A stretch of DNA of 27,754 nt from an uncultured bacterium (GTDB taxonomy: Bacteria; Verrucomicrobiota; Lentisphaeria; Victivallales; UBA1829), in contig URKJ01000051.1 in the NCBI GenBank assembly GCA_900548385.1, positions 1 through 27,754 of the forward strand, read 5' to 3'. The translations under genes and the position numbers were made by a program. Below the pieces are notes generated by a model that saw only the letters and a list, made by a program, of their open reading frames with translations, searched no databases and had not been told where the DNA came from. Below are positions 1 through 7,411 of the stretch, piece after piece (within the stretch, counting starts at the first letter, position 1; each line of letters opens with the position of its first letter).

Positions 1-186
1 CAATAATGAAGTTGAAAAGTTGATGAAAAATGCTATTGTTGTGCATTATCGGGGGGGGGCCGGCTCAAATTAAAAGACTTTATACCTTATACTGTAAAGC
101 AAGTCCTGATTTTAACAAACAAGTCCGGAATAGTGATCTCAAATGATTACCAATGTCAAAAGCCATCCAGGAAAAATAAACGTTTT
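1..186. other. Contig edge, no confident gene
   Basis: An open frame enters from the left edge on the plus strand at base 2 and stops at 71-73. It could be the last 23 codons of a truncated gene, but I recognise nothing in it. It crosses a run of nine G at 51-59, so the true frame is uncertain. The remainder is AT-rich and lies downstream of the convergent transporter gene. I see no clear terminator. Confidence 0.3.
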
Positions 187-1047
187 TTACGGTGTGCTCA
201 ACAATATGATACCGAATACGATCGCCATGATCGCTCCCCATTGGAGGGGGCGGATTTTTTCCTTCAGCGCCAGCGCACTGTAGAGTGCGAATCCGACAAT
301 ACAGCTACCGAGCATGATCGGGTAGCCGATGCCGGCTAGCGACACCTTCGCCAACTGGTCAAGCGCGGCAAAGGTCAACAGTAGCGACGCCAGACCGGTG
401 ATTGCCAACATGGCGATGATAATCCGCATGACCCGGCTGAATTCGATTCGTTTCGGCCGAGCCAATTTGACTGCCAGCAATGCCGCTCCGCCGCCGAATG
501 ACATGCAGCAGGCCCGCTCCAGTCCAGACATCGGGTAGCTCCAGCAACTTGACGCACTGACCAGCGATTGTGCAAGCGCCAAGATCAGAAAAGCGCCGAA
601 CGCCAACTTCAGCCAGCTGCTTCCCGCTCGGCGAGCGCCGGATTTGGCGAAGCCCAGCAACAGCATGCCGCAAACGATCGTCAGAGCCCCCGCAATCCGC
701 GCAAGCGACGGCGTTTCGCCGAAAAACAACATGCCGCAGATAAACGGTCCGACCAGCGCGGATTGTCCGATTGCCCAGGCGATGCCACTGTTGCCCGAGA
801 CCATCGCTTTCTGCAGGAGCAGCATTGCCGCGATATTAATTGCGCCGGTGAATACCATCAGCAGAGAAAGTCCCCATGGCACAGCGGCGATTGTCCGGCA
901 GAACGGCAGCAACACCGCCACCAGAATCCAGTTGTAGACCAACATAGCGTCGATCATCCGGATTCGGTTGCCCGCATAGCTGTAGAGCGCGCCGACCATG
1001 ATAAAACTGACGCCAGTTAGCAGTGAAAGTATGATTCCCCAGAGCAT
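187..1047 (-). CDS. DMT/EamA-family transporter
   Basis: A 286-residue, very hydrophobic protein with about ten predicted membrane segments arranged as two similar halves, which is the layout of drug/metabolite (EamA-like) transporters. It probably moves a small metabolite across the inner membrane; the substrate cannot be read from sequence. The ORF stays open upstream to 1227, giving 346 codons. I chose the ATG at 1047 because the protein becomes a membrane protein there, a purine-rich AAAGGG lies 4-5 bases upstream, and the 60 upstream codons read as the tail of a Mutator-type transposase (next entry). Ten segments and 286 residues fit the family. There is no recognisable operon partner. 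Confidence 0.85.
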   Translation of the reverse strand: MLWGIILSLLTGVSFIMVGALYSYAGNRIRMIDAMLVYNWILVAVLLPFCRTIAAVPWGLSLLMVFTGAINIAAMLLLQKAMVSGNSGIAWAIGQSALVGPFICGMLFFGETPSLARIAGALTIVCGMLLLGFAKSGARRAGSSWLKLAFGAFLILALAQSLVSASSCWSYPMSGLERACCMSFGGGAALLAVKLARPKRIEFSRVMRIIIAMLAITGLASLLLTFAALDQLAKVSLAGIGYPIMLGSCIVGFALYSALALKEKIRPLQWGAIMAIVFGIILLSTP

Positions 1048-1089
1048 ATTACCCTTTCTCTTCCCGGATGAACCAGGGCTACATAATGT

Positions 1090-1680
1090 AACGCTTTTTC
1101 TGTAAATTCTCCGACATTGTCGGTAACTTCCCTGATAAACCTTGTCTTCTGCAAGTCTGGATTCATCCGGTTCGCTCAGAAGTGCCGATGTGATTCCGAG
1201 CAGTGATTTCCTGTTGAGGAATACCATAATACAGCTTGTCCGTTTTTCAACACCTTGTTTTGGAATTCCACCATATTTGTTGTACGGAGCTTGCGCCGCG
1301 CGTTAAGAGACTCGGTGACAACGAACACGGTAAAGCTTTCCGGAAGTTCGTTTTCCAGCCATTGTGCGAGCCTGGAAGACTTGTTTTTGTATTTGTCAGT
1401 TCGTTTGAACAGGGATTCCGCTTCTTCTAAAATCCGTATTCCCTGTTTGTGGAATATTCAGTTTCAATTCGCCGTTCAGCGTCTGAATCGCGCGTAACTT
1501 GTACCCGTTTGTATGATATGATCCACACGCTTGCCCGTCCGCTGATATGCCTGCGTTGGAGATTCCTCTCTCGCTTGATCTTCTTGCCGGATTGAAAAGA
1601 TTTTGCATTATTTCCGGCATTCCGTCGAATCCTTTTCCCAAAATCGGTTGCAAAAATTCCGATTTCATGCTACATCCCAT
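1090..1680 (-). pseudogene. Decayed Mutator/IS256-type transposase
   Basis: The N-terminal part (from about 1680 down to 1399) begins MGCSMKSEFLQPILGKGFDG and carries the NGY...TLNGELKLNIPQ segment typical of the start of Mutator-class (IS256-related) transposases. At 1396-1398 it meets a stop. In another frame the C-terminal part follows, with KSSRLAQWLENELPESFTVF and RRKLRTTNMVEFQNK (about 1380-1250). A further frame change near 1240 leads to FLNRKSLLGITSALLSE, matching the family's FPNEASxLRLVxALLxE tail. The middle roughly 200 residues that hold the catalytic DDE core are missing, so the gene has an internal deletion and at least two frame breaks. Family assignment is from remembered consensus; I am fairly sure it is Mutator-type and unsure of the exact subgroup. 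Confidence 0.75.
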
Positions 1681-1738
1681 TGAGATAAGTCCTTTCATTG
1701 AACTTATTACATTTTTTCGCCATTTCCTCCGAGTTACA

Positions 1739-1780
1739 CGCGCTCCGCCGAGAATGGGGTATCCCACTCGTCGGAGCGCG
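1739..1780. repeat. 14-bp inverted repeat near transposase remnant
   Basis: Arms 1739-1752 (CGCGCTCCGCCGAG) and 1767-1780 pair with a single mismatch around a 14-base loop that contains ATGGGGTATCCCA. It lies just upstream of the transposase remnant and about 130 bases past the stop of the csx gene. It is not followed by a T-run on either strand, so a terminator is unlikely. It may be a piece of an insertion-sequence end. Confidence 0.6.
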
Positions 1781-1909
1781 AACAGTGTATAACTCTGACT
1801 TGGCATTCAATATGATTTTACAGAAAATTCGTTATACTTCCCTTTGATCTCTGACTGACTGCAAATATCAAACGAAACTTGGCATGACCACTCTTTTGCG
1901 GAACAATTA

Positions 1910-3217
1910 TTAATTGGAAACTCCGTAGATTTTCTTTAGAATTCGCTCCAACGCTCCATGATTCTGCTGATAGGCATTTGGCAAATTCGTTACTGACGGC
2001 ACACTGGAGGCCATATCGCCCCGTCTGATATCCGAAGACTCCGCACCTCCATGAACAATTGAATTGCGGCTGCGATCAATTTTTGCCAATTCCTGAACCT
2101 CATTTTTTGTCAATTTACCGGGCTGAGCGCGAAGCCTCTTTTTGCGTTCTTTGGTTTCATCGTAATCATAATAATTTCCTCCAAACATTTCCCAAATCAA
2201 CGCCTCGTAACTTAACGACATTGCCACGATTGCCTGCCCGTATAATTTCCGATTAGCATAAAGTTCAGCAATATGAAAAAGGAAAAGACTCTGTTTCTCA
2301 TATTTCCGGAGAGAAGAGACAAGTTTTCGAAGTTCTTTGTAAAGAGGGAATGTCCATGATGGGAGGCGGATTGAGGAATCGCTGCTTCCCGTCTTTTTCA
2401 GAGCATCATAATCATCCAGAGCGTTTTTCAGCTGAGGAATCCGGTCATCTTTCAGCGGAACAATCTGCGTAGACTGCATCGACAAACCAAATTGGCGTAT
2501 CGCTTTTTCTCCACTTTGCCAGTCCGTCTCTTTCAAATAGTTGCAAAGGCTGGCACTCTCAAACTTGTCAAAGAAAAGATTGATGGCATTGGACAACTCT
2601 ACACCTTTCCAAAGAATATCCAAACAACGAACCTCTCCATTATCCTCCCCATAGAGCAACTGGATGGTTTGAAGCGCATTCGGAAAGGAGGATTTGAACT
2701 GCATCGCGGAGAGCATCAATGCGGGCATCCAGCGAAAACCGTGGGTAATATCAAGAAGGATATTTTTATCTTCCATTTTGATTCCGCTGCAGTATTCCAT
2801 CAAAATGTCCATCGCGTTCTTCTCGTTTAACTCCTTATCGTGAATTAAAAAAGAGACCGGTATCTTCCATGTTTTTGTCAACACAGTTTTCAGTTCATCG
2901 AAATCTGCACTGGAAAGACCTTTTGCAGCGGGAGGCTGGGTTTTGTTTTCCAATTTTTCCCAAAGATTCAGCGTTTCTTCGTTCAGATCGCCAGTCCCAT
3001 CATACAAAAGCGTACTCCATGACGACGTTGGAGTTCCAACCAAAACGACCTGTGTAATCGGATACGCTTTTGAAGTAATCACTGCACGGGGAAAACAGGA
3101 AGATTCAATTACTTTCTCATCCTTGAAACGATATTTAACTGTTCGATAAGAATCGTTATTTTTTCGATCACGGGAACCACGTCCGAGAAATGAAATTAAG
3201 GTAAGCGATTGCTGCAT
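1910..3217 (-). CDS. csx1: CARF-HEPN ribonuclease, Csx1/Csx2 (TIGR02221-like)
   Basis: A 435-residue type III ancillary effector. The N-terminus (LISFLGRGSR, about 7-16) and the DITHGFRWMP segment (156-165) are typical of the Csx2/TIGR02221 CARF domain, which binds cyclic oligoadenylate. The helical C-terminal part ends with DRSRNSIVHG (381-390), an R384-x4-H389 motif of HEPN ribonucleases. In known family members, cyclic tetra-adenylate or hexa-adenylate made by Cas10 binds CARF and unleashes non-specific RNA cleavage by HEPN. The gene lies past the far end of the array, has its own promoter (3256-3283) and a strong GGAGG site six to seven bases before the ATG. It can therefore be made independently of the cas operon. 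The domain call is firm; the preferred ring size is unknown. Confidence 0.88.
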   Translation of the reverse strand: MQQSLTLISFLGRGSRDRKNNDSYRTVKYRFKDEKVIESSCFPRAVITSKAYPITQVVLVGTPTSSWSTLLYDGTGDLNEETLNLWEKLENKTQPPAAKGLSSADFDELKTVLTKTWKIPVSFLIHDKELNEKNAMDILMEYCSGIKMEDKNILLDITHGFRWMPALMLSAMQFKSSFPNALQTIQLLYGEDNGEVRCLDILWKGVELSNAINLFFDKFESASLCNYLKETDWQSGEKAIRQFGLSMQSTQIVPLKDDRIPQLKNALDDYDALKKTGSSDSSIRLPSWTFPLYKELRKLVSSLRKYEKQSLFLFHIAELYANRKLYGQAIVAMSLSYEALIWEMFGGNYYDYDETKERKKRLRAQPGKLTKNEVQELAKIDRSRNSIVHGGAESSDIRRGDMASSVPSVTNLPNAYQQNHGALERILKKIYGVSN

Positions 3218-3255
3218 ATGGTCCTCCTTGTATTAAATACTTTATTCTCCATGAT

Positions 3256-3283
3256 ATTATAGCAGTTATCATTGGAATTACAA
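3256..3283 (-). promoter_or_regulatory. Sigma70-type promoter of csx1
   Basis: On the minus strand the -35 is TTGTAA (3278-3283), the spacer is 16 bases, and the -10 is TATAAT (3256-3261) with an extended TGC before it. The predicted start is near 3249, about 30 bases before the csx1 ATG. No sigma54-type element was seen here, unlike upstream of cas10. Confidence 0.65.
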
Positions 3284-3364
3284 GATACAGAATCAGTTCC
3301 TTTGTATGTCCAGTTGAGTTTTTCTCAAAACAGGAATCGCTATTTTATCTTGACTTGTTCCGTA

Positions 3365-4317
3365 GTAAAAACAGCCGCTTCGGCTTGCATTGAGTTTTTA
3401 CTTGCGGCGGGGTGCTGCCACAACGTCGGCGGATTCACCATGTCTCAACAGCCGCTTGGGCTTGCATTGAGTTTTTACTCACGCCGGAAATGCTGGCGGC
3501 AGCAATGAAAATCCTGCAGTCTCAACAGCCGCTTGGGCTTGTATTGAGTTTTTACAAAATGAGCATCAACAAACCCACTCGTAGCAATCGCAAAGGTCTC
3601 AACAGCCGCTTGGGCTTGTATTGAGTTTTTACTTGGCTCAGCTTTCCGGAATTACTCAATGCGCCATCATGTCTCAACAGCCGCTTGGGCTTGTATTGAG
3701 TTTTTACACCAAGATTGATGACACAATTTTCGATCCGGAGGGGGAATGTCTCAACAGCCGCTTGGGCTTGTATTGAGTTTTTACCGGCGGCACCTGGGGA
3801 ATAACCAAAGGCAGATACAGCACGTCCCAACAGCCGCTTGGGCTTGCATTGAGTTTTTACTAGAATGAACAGAAGCAAACTCTATGAACTGCGCGATTGT
3901 CTCAACAGCCGCTTGGGCTTGCATTGAGTTTTTACCATCACACGAATGCGCCGAAGCATTCGGCGGCCTGATTTGGGTCTCAACAGCCGCTTGGGCTTGC
4001 ATTGAGTTTTTACACGATTGCCGAATGCGAAGCCGACCGGAAGCATTGGAGCGTCTCAACAGCCGCTTGGGCTTGCATTGAGTTTTTACGAATCCCGGCG
4101 CAATGAAATCGTGCAGTTGCGTAATGAGAAGTCTCAACAGCCGCTTGGGCTTGCATTGAGTTTTTACGCGGGAAAATCTGGATTGGAAACACGTCCGGCA
4201 GGGCGGTCTCAACAGCCGCTTGGGCTTGCATTGAGTTTTTACAAGTGGTACGAATTACGCGATTGTGCTGGCATGTATTCGTCTCAACAGCCGCTTGGGC
4301 TTGCATTGAGTTTTTAC
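3365..4317 (-). CRISPR. CRISPR array, 13 repeats, 12 spacers, type III-B
   Basis: The repeats are 37 bp and the spacers 38-41 bp. Plus-strand repeats begin GTCTCAACAGCCGC and end TTGAGTTTTTAC. Starts: 3365, 3442, 3519, 3596, 3671, 3748, 3824, 3899, 3977, 4053, 4131, 4206 and 4281. The repeat at 3365 is degenerate at one end, marking it as the old, leader-distal terminus. The promoter and AT-rich leader lie at the other side, next to cas2. Transcription is therefore on the minus strand, where the repeat ends in GTTGAGAC, similar to the usual 8-nt crRNA 5' handle (ATTGAAAC type). CTCAA/TTGAG and AGCC/GGCT can pair into a small hairpin. Repeats 3-6 carry T instead of C in the TTGCATTG segment, and repeat 7 starts GTCCC. 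Confidence 0.97.
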
Positions 4318-4440
4318 TCTATGGCGTAATATATCTTCAGTATCAAGGTTTTGCAAGTCTGTTTCGGCAGGACTCTAAAAAATTAAGACAAAAGCCTATT
4401 TCAATCTGGCAGAAAAGAAAAAATTCTACTCAAAATAATT
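4318..4440 (-). promoter_or_regulatory. CRISPR leader with sigma70-type promoter
   Basis: AT-rich sequence between the array and cas2. On the minus strand TTGCAA (4351-4356), a 17-base spacer and TATATT (4328-4333) form a good promoter, with a predicted start near 4321, a few bases before the newest repeat. This fits the polarity shown by the degenerate repeat at the other end. Confidence 0.65.
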
Positions 4441-4482
4441 CGGCATGGGATACCCCATCTCAGCCGAAATATTCCCATGCCG
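4441..4482 (-). terminator. Hairpin after cas2, possible cas operon terminator
   Basis: A perfect 10-bp inverted repeat: CGGCATGGGA at 4441-4450 and TCCCATGCCG at 4473-4482, with a 22-base loop. On the minus strand it lies 12 bases after the cas2 stop and is followed by AATTATTTTGAG and later a T-run. It could end the cas operon before the leader, although the T-run is not immediate. It contains TGGGATACCCCAT, also found inverted at 1754-1766. Confidence 0.5.
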
Positions 4483-4494
4483 AGAATCTTCGCA

Positions 4495-4860
4495 TTATAA
4501 AACATATACAAGAGGACGATTGGGACGATTGACCTCTCCCTCACATAAAATTTTTGAAACACAACTGGCACAAATCCGATATACAATGATACGATCCTCG
4601 TGCGGATCAATAATTTGATTCAGCCTTTCCCAAAAAAAATGAAACGTTTCATCGTCTAAATCGCATTCAAATACACTGTATTCTACGCGAAATCCGTAGT
4701 CTAAACACAACAACGCCACTTTTCTCAAACGTTTTGCATTCGCAATATCATAGGCGACCAGACGCAACATATTCTTGTAGACCTCTTTCGAAGGATCATA
4801 ATTCACATTTTCATTCCAAAGTTCCGGGACAAGATCCTCACGGCATTCGGAAAAATTCAT
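4495..4860 (-). CDS. cas2: CRISPR integration protein Cas2
   Basis: Cas2 pairs with Cas1 to insert new spacers at the leader end. The core begins MLRLVAYDIANAKRLRK (residue 31) and includes YGFRVEYSVFECDL, the standard Cas2 ferredoxin-like fold signature with the conserved Asp of the first strand. From the ATG at 4860 the protein is 121 residues, with a 30-residue acidic N-terminal extension and 23 bases of overlap with cas1. That ATG has a good GGAGGAG site ten bases upstream. An internal ATG at 4770, right at the Cas2 core, has AGAGG upstream and would give the usual 91 residues. I prefer the longer form on the ribosome-site evidence, without certainty. Confidence 0.9.
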   Translation of the reverse strand: MNFSECREDLVPELWNENVNYDPSKEVYKNMLRLVAYDIANAKRLRKVALLCLDYGFRVEYSVFECDLDDETFHFFWERLNQIIDPHEDRIIVYRICASCVSKILCEGEVNRPNRPLVYVL

Positions 4861-5869
4861 ATTCTTTCTGCTCCTCCAGTATCCGAATCATCATCAAAAC
4901 CTGCCGCTCCAGCAGACTGCGAAAACAGGTATGCCCAGTTCCCGCTTTTACCGTAAACATCCGGGTCATCGCAGACTCATAGGATGGAAAAAACAACGCT
5001 CTTGCTTCCGGCTTCAAATAAACTCCGTTCTCCACTGTTTTTATAAAATGCTCTTTCCGCAGAATCTTGTGGTTCAACAGGTGCATCACGAGCATGTCGC
5101 ACAACGGCGCCCGGAAAAGTTCCAAAAGATCCAGTGCCAATGAAGGCTTGTGAAACGAGGTCGCATGAAGAACCCCTATATACGGATCCAAACCATGAAT
5201 CCGTATTTGACTGAACAGTTCCCCCAGAACAATCGAATAGGTCCAGCTCAACAGAGAATTCGCTTCGTTGCGCGGCGGCTGCCGGCTTCTCTCTTCAAAC
5301 GGAAGTTCCGGCGGGAAAAAATCACTCAGCCGCTCAAAATAGAGCGCCGCCGCCAAGCCTTCCAAACCTCGCAGTTCATCCATCCCGGACGGAACAGCTT
5401 CCACTTTCCTTTGCAACTGCTCCAGGTCCTGCGAAATACGGATCTGCCGGGGCGCAGACGATTCATTGCGCGGAGCCGACAACCGTTGTAAAACCCGGCG
5501 CGAATTCCGGATTTTACAGGAGATCAATTCCGAGGAGATGAACAGACGGAACGTCTCATCGCAGCAACGTTTATATTGTAAAATCCGTCGCTCCGCATTC
5601 CCCGGATTTTCTGATGACAAACTGCCCAGCCAACGATGCTGCGCCGATACAAAAGAGACCGGAATTCCCATCTTCATCAACCGATGCAGCACCGCAATGG
5701 AAACTCCGGGACATCCAATCAGAACAACCCGTTCCACATCATGCAAAGGAACATGAAGACGCACATTCGGCGCCTCCCTATCCCCGGATGGCGGACGATT
5801 GATCAGTTCCAGATGAAACTGTTCCAGACGAACCGATATCGTATCTTGTGTAATGGCTAAAGTCGGCAT
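4838..5869 (-). CDS. cas1: CRISPR integrase Cas1
   Basis: A 343-residue metal-dependent integrase that captures spacers together with Cas2. The start MPTLAITQDTISVRLE is a normal Cas1 N-terminus. The catalytic residues are visible in the helical C-terminal domain: Glu170 (RGLEGLAAALYF), His235 (DPYIGVLH) and Asp247 (SLALDLLELFR). The frame stays open upstream to a TTG at 5953, but those 28 residues look unlike Cas1, so I chose the ATG at 5869. Its ribosome site is weak. A gap of 117 bases separates it from the previous gene, unlike the tight spacing of the cmr genes, so cas1-cas2 might have a separate promoter, though none is convincing. No reverse transcriptase or Cas6 domain is fused. Confidence 0.93.
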   Translation of the reverse strand: MPTLAITQDTISVRLEQFHLELINRPPSGDREAPNVRLHVPLHDVERVVLIGCPGVSIAVLHRLMKMGIPVSFVSAQHRWLGSLSSENPGNAERRILQYKRCCDETFRLFISSELISCKIRNSRRVLQRLSAPRNESSAPRQIRISQDLEQLQRKVEAVPSGMDELRGLEGLAAALYFERLSDFFPPELPFEERSRQPPRNEANSLLSWTYSIVLGELFSQIRIHGLDPYIGVLHATSFHKPSLALDLLELFRAPLCDMLVMHLLNHKILRKEHFIKTVENGVYLKPEARALFFPSYESAMTRMFTVKAGTGHTCFRSLLERQVLMMIRILEEQKEYEFFRMP

Positions 5870-5986
5870 AAAATACCGTTTTTGAAGTTGTCCTTTCCAA
5901 AATTCTTTTTTATCGTTCCGGTTGGTAAAAGCGGAACAAATCACTAAAAACAACGCGTAAAAGAGCCGGATATTATTTTTTCTTGT

Positions 5987-6373
5987 TCATTTATCGGCAT
6001 TCTCCCAGGAAATTTCAATGATTTTCCAACCGATGATCTCCGGATTTCTTTCCGTCTCGCGACCCGGACGAAAATAGAACTCGTATTCCGGCGAAACGAC
6101 ATAGCAGACCGGGAAAACTTCCCCGTTGAAACAGGGAAATCCTTCGGAAGAAAGCTGCAAAACCGCTCGTTCATCCTGCGGAGTCAGATCGACTCCGCAG
6201 AAACGGGATACCTCCGGCAATGTATCCGGATGTCCCCAAAAAGAACGAATCCCGCTTTTTTGCCGCAGTTTTCGCTGAAACTCCTCCAACGAAAGGGGAA
6301 CCGCCCGGATCGGCAAGCGTACAAGCGGCCATGGAAACGAATTTCCGATCAGCATATCATTTGAAAAAATCAT
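5987..6373 (-). CDS. Unknown 128-aa protein, possible ring nuclease
   Basis: I do not firmly recognise this small soluble protein. It lies between cmr1 and cas1, and its ATG overlaps the cmr1 stop (ATGA), so it is translated with the Cmr complex. The segment IRSFWGHPDTLPEVSRFCGV (42-61) resembles the S-x-x-G-H-x-x-T-A...LLGV core of DUF1874 proteins (viral AcrIII-1, cellular Crn2), which destroy cyclic tetra-adenylate. His48 sits where His47 of the viral enzyme is catalytic. The upstream PLSLEEFQRKL also recalls the LSLEEA segment of that family, and DERAVLQL the GDRALVFRL segment. The rest (for example VCYVVSPEYEFYFRPG, 89-104) does not match well, and the length is slightly above the usual 110-120. 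It is not a Cas6 or a known Cmr subunit. Its presence in the operon is certain; the function is inference. Confidence 0.8.
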   Translation of the reverse strand: MIFSNDMLIGNSFPWPLVRLPIRAVPLSLEEFQRKLRQKSGIRSFWGHPDTLPEVSRFCGVDLTPQDERAVLQLSSEGFPCFNGEVFPVCYVVSPEYEFYFRPGRETERNPEIIGWKIIEISWENADK

Positions 6374-7410
6374 CGTCGGAAATCTCCCAGAACCTCTGTA
6401 TATTCATCTTCCGCCATATAATCGCGCAACAATTCGTTGTTTAAAGGTTTTCTCTGAGTCCCTTTCGCCTCGTCACGCAACTCCACTTCTGTTCCATCAG
6501 GAATCTGATGATCGAAGAAGAAAATGCCGAGAGGAACGAATCCTCCTTGCAACGGAATAATCTTCAAATGCAGAGGACTTGCCAGGCGATCATATCCCTT
6601 GACCTGAGATGTTACAGTTCTCTTCACATTTCCCGTATAACGCTGAACCAAAGGAAGACCCAGTGCCTGGCGATAGACCTCTTTGACCGTGGGATCAAAA
6701 ACAGAATCGTGGTCGGATTGTCCCCAGTCGGAAGGCTCCCCCGATTTCGAACTTCCGCAACGGTAGCGTTTTAGAAAATCGACGCCTTCTTCCAAAGCCT
6801 TTTCCACCGTTGCGTTCTTCTCGGAAAGAGCAAGAATCAAAGAATTGGACTTTTCGGTAAGGATCTTCTCCAATTCAGTGCTGAATTCCGCTTCTGTGGT
6901 CGGGATTTTCCACTCTGTCCCGTCGATAAGTACGCGGTCGGGCCAGATTGAGCCGTAACAGCGTCTGGAACGGCTGCCGAGAGCTCCAAGCAAAAGGAAA
7001 CTTTTCAGAATCTCTTCCGGGAACTCGACTCCTTTTTTCCGCACTTGAATCGAAAAAGAAACGCGTGCCCCCTGTGCAATACATTTCCGGCTGTAAAACT
7101 TTTGAGCTCCCTGTCTTTTTTCATAAGGCCAAAGAATATAACTGGAAAACAACTTACCTCCTTTGGGAAAAAGAGAGGGTATTACGGCTCTCGTCGTATC
7201 GCGAATCATCACGGCACTTCGTCTGCTATCCTCCTTGTCCCCGGCAGAACCGAACAAAGTTTTTTCCAGTTCGGCAGAATAGCCGAGTGCACGCGTCCAC
7301 CAGCGCAGCAGTCCGCGAACAGAAGGAGCGCGAAACTCCGCTTCCTTTTGATCGGCGCCGCTCAAAAATGCCGGTGTTACAAAATGCATTTCGATTTCTG
7401 CATGTTTCAT
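6370..7410 (-). CDS. cmr1: Cmr1, Cas7-family subunit of type III-B complex
   Basis: A RAMP subunit that caps the far end of the Cmr ribonucleoprotein and helps bind target RNA. The start EIEMHFVTPAFLSGAD and the segment RAPSVRGLLRWWTRALGY (27-44) are the Cmr1 signature; LFGS follows near residue 52. A glycine/arginine-rich GSRSRRCYGSI near the middle is also typical. At 346 residues it has ordinary length. The ATG at 7410 has GGGAGGT five bases upstream, inside the last codons of cmr6. The gene overlaps the 128-aa gene by four bases. Having cmr1 at the end of the cmr series is a less usual order but known in type III-B loci. Confidence 0.92.
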   Translation of the reverse strand: MKHAEIEMHFVTPAFLSGADQKEAEFRAPSVRGLLRWWTRALGYSAELEKTLFGSAGDKEDSRRSAVMIRDTTRAVIPSLFPKGGKLFSSYILWPYEKRQGAQKFYSRKCIAQGARVSFSIQVRKKGVEFPEEILKSFLLLGALGSRSRRCYGSIWPDRVLIDGTEWKIPTTEAEFSTELEKILTEKSNSLILALSEKNATVEKALEEGVDFLKRYRCGSSKSGEPSDWGQSDHDSVFDPTVKEVYRQALGLPLVQRYTGNVKRTVTSQVKGYDRLASPLHLKIIPLQGGFVPLGIFFFDHQIPDGTEVELRDEAKGTQRKPLNNELLRDYMAEDEYTEVLGDFRR

Positions 7411-7411
7411 T

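Noticed and set aside
1396..1806. The 136-codon frame as an intact gene
   Set aside because: It matches only the N-terminal part of a transposase and continues in another frame; it is part of a pseudogene.
3552..4329. Several open frames of 65-143 codons across the array
   Set aside because: They are created by the repeat sequence reading open in several frames and contain repeated peptides such as KNSMQAQAAVET.
4351..4376. Possible sigma54 promoter in the CRISPR leader
   Set aside because: On the minus strand TTGC is present, but the GG at -24 is absent at the needed spacing; a sigma70 pair fits better.
1754..4458. Inverted 13-mers as terminal repeats of a transposon carrying csx1 and the array
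   Set aside because: A 13-base match is expected by chance in about 28 kb, there is no transposase inside, and no target duplication was seen. Kept only as a low-interest observation.
4838..5953. Cas1 fused to reverse transcriptase or with a TTG start at 5953
   Set aside because: The upstream 28 residues are unlike any Cas1 or reverse transcriptase segment, and the gap before it is too short for a fused domain.
5987..6373. The 128-aa gene as a missing Cas6
   Set aside because: It is too short, lacks the glycine-rich C-terminal loop of Cas6, and shows no double ferredoxin pattern.
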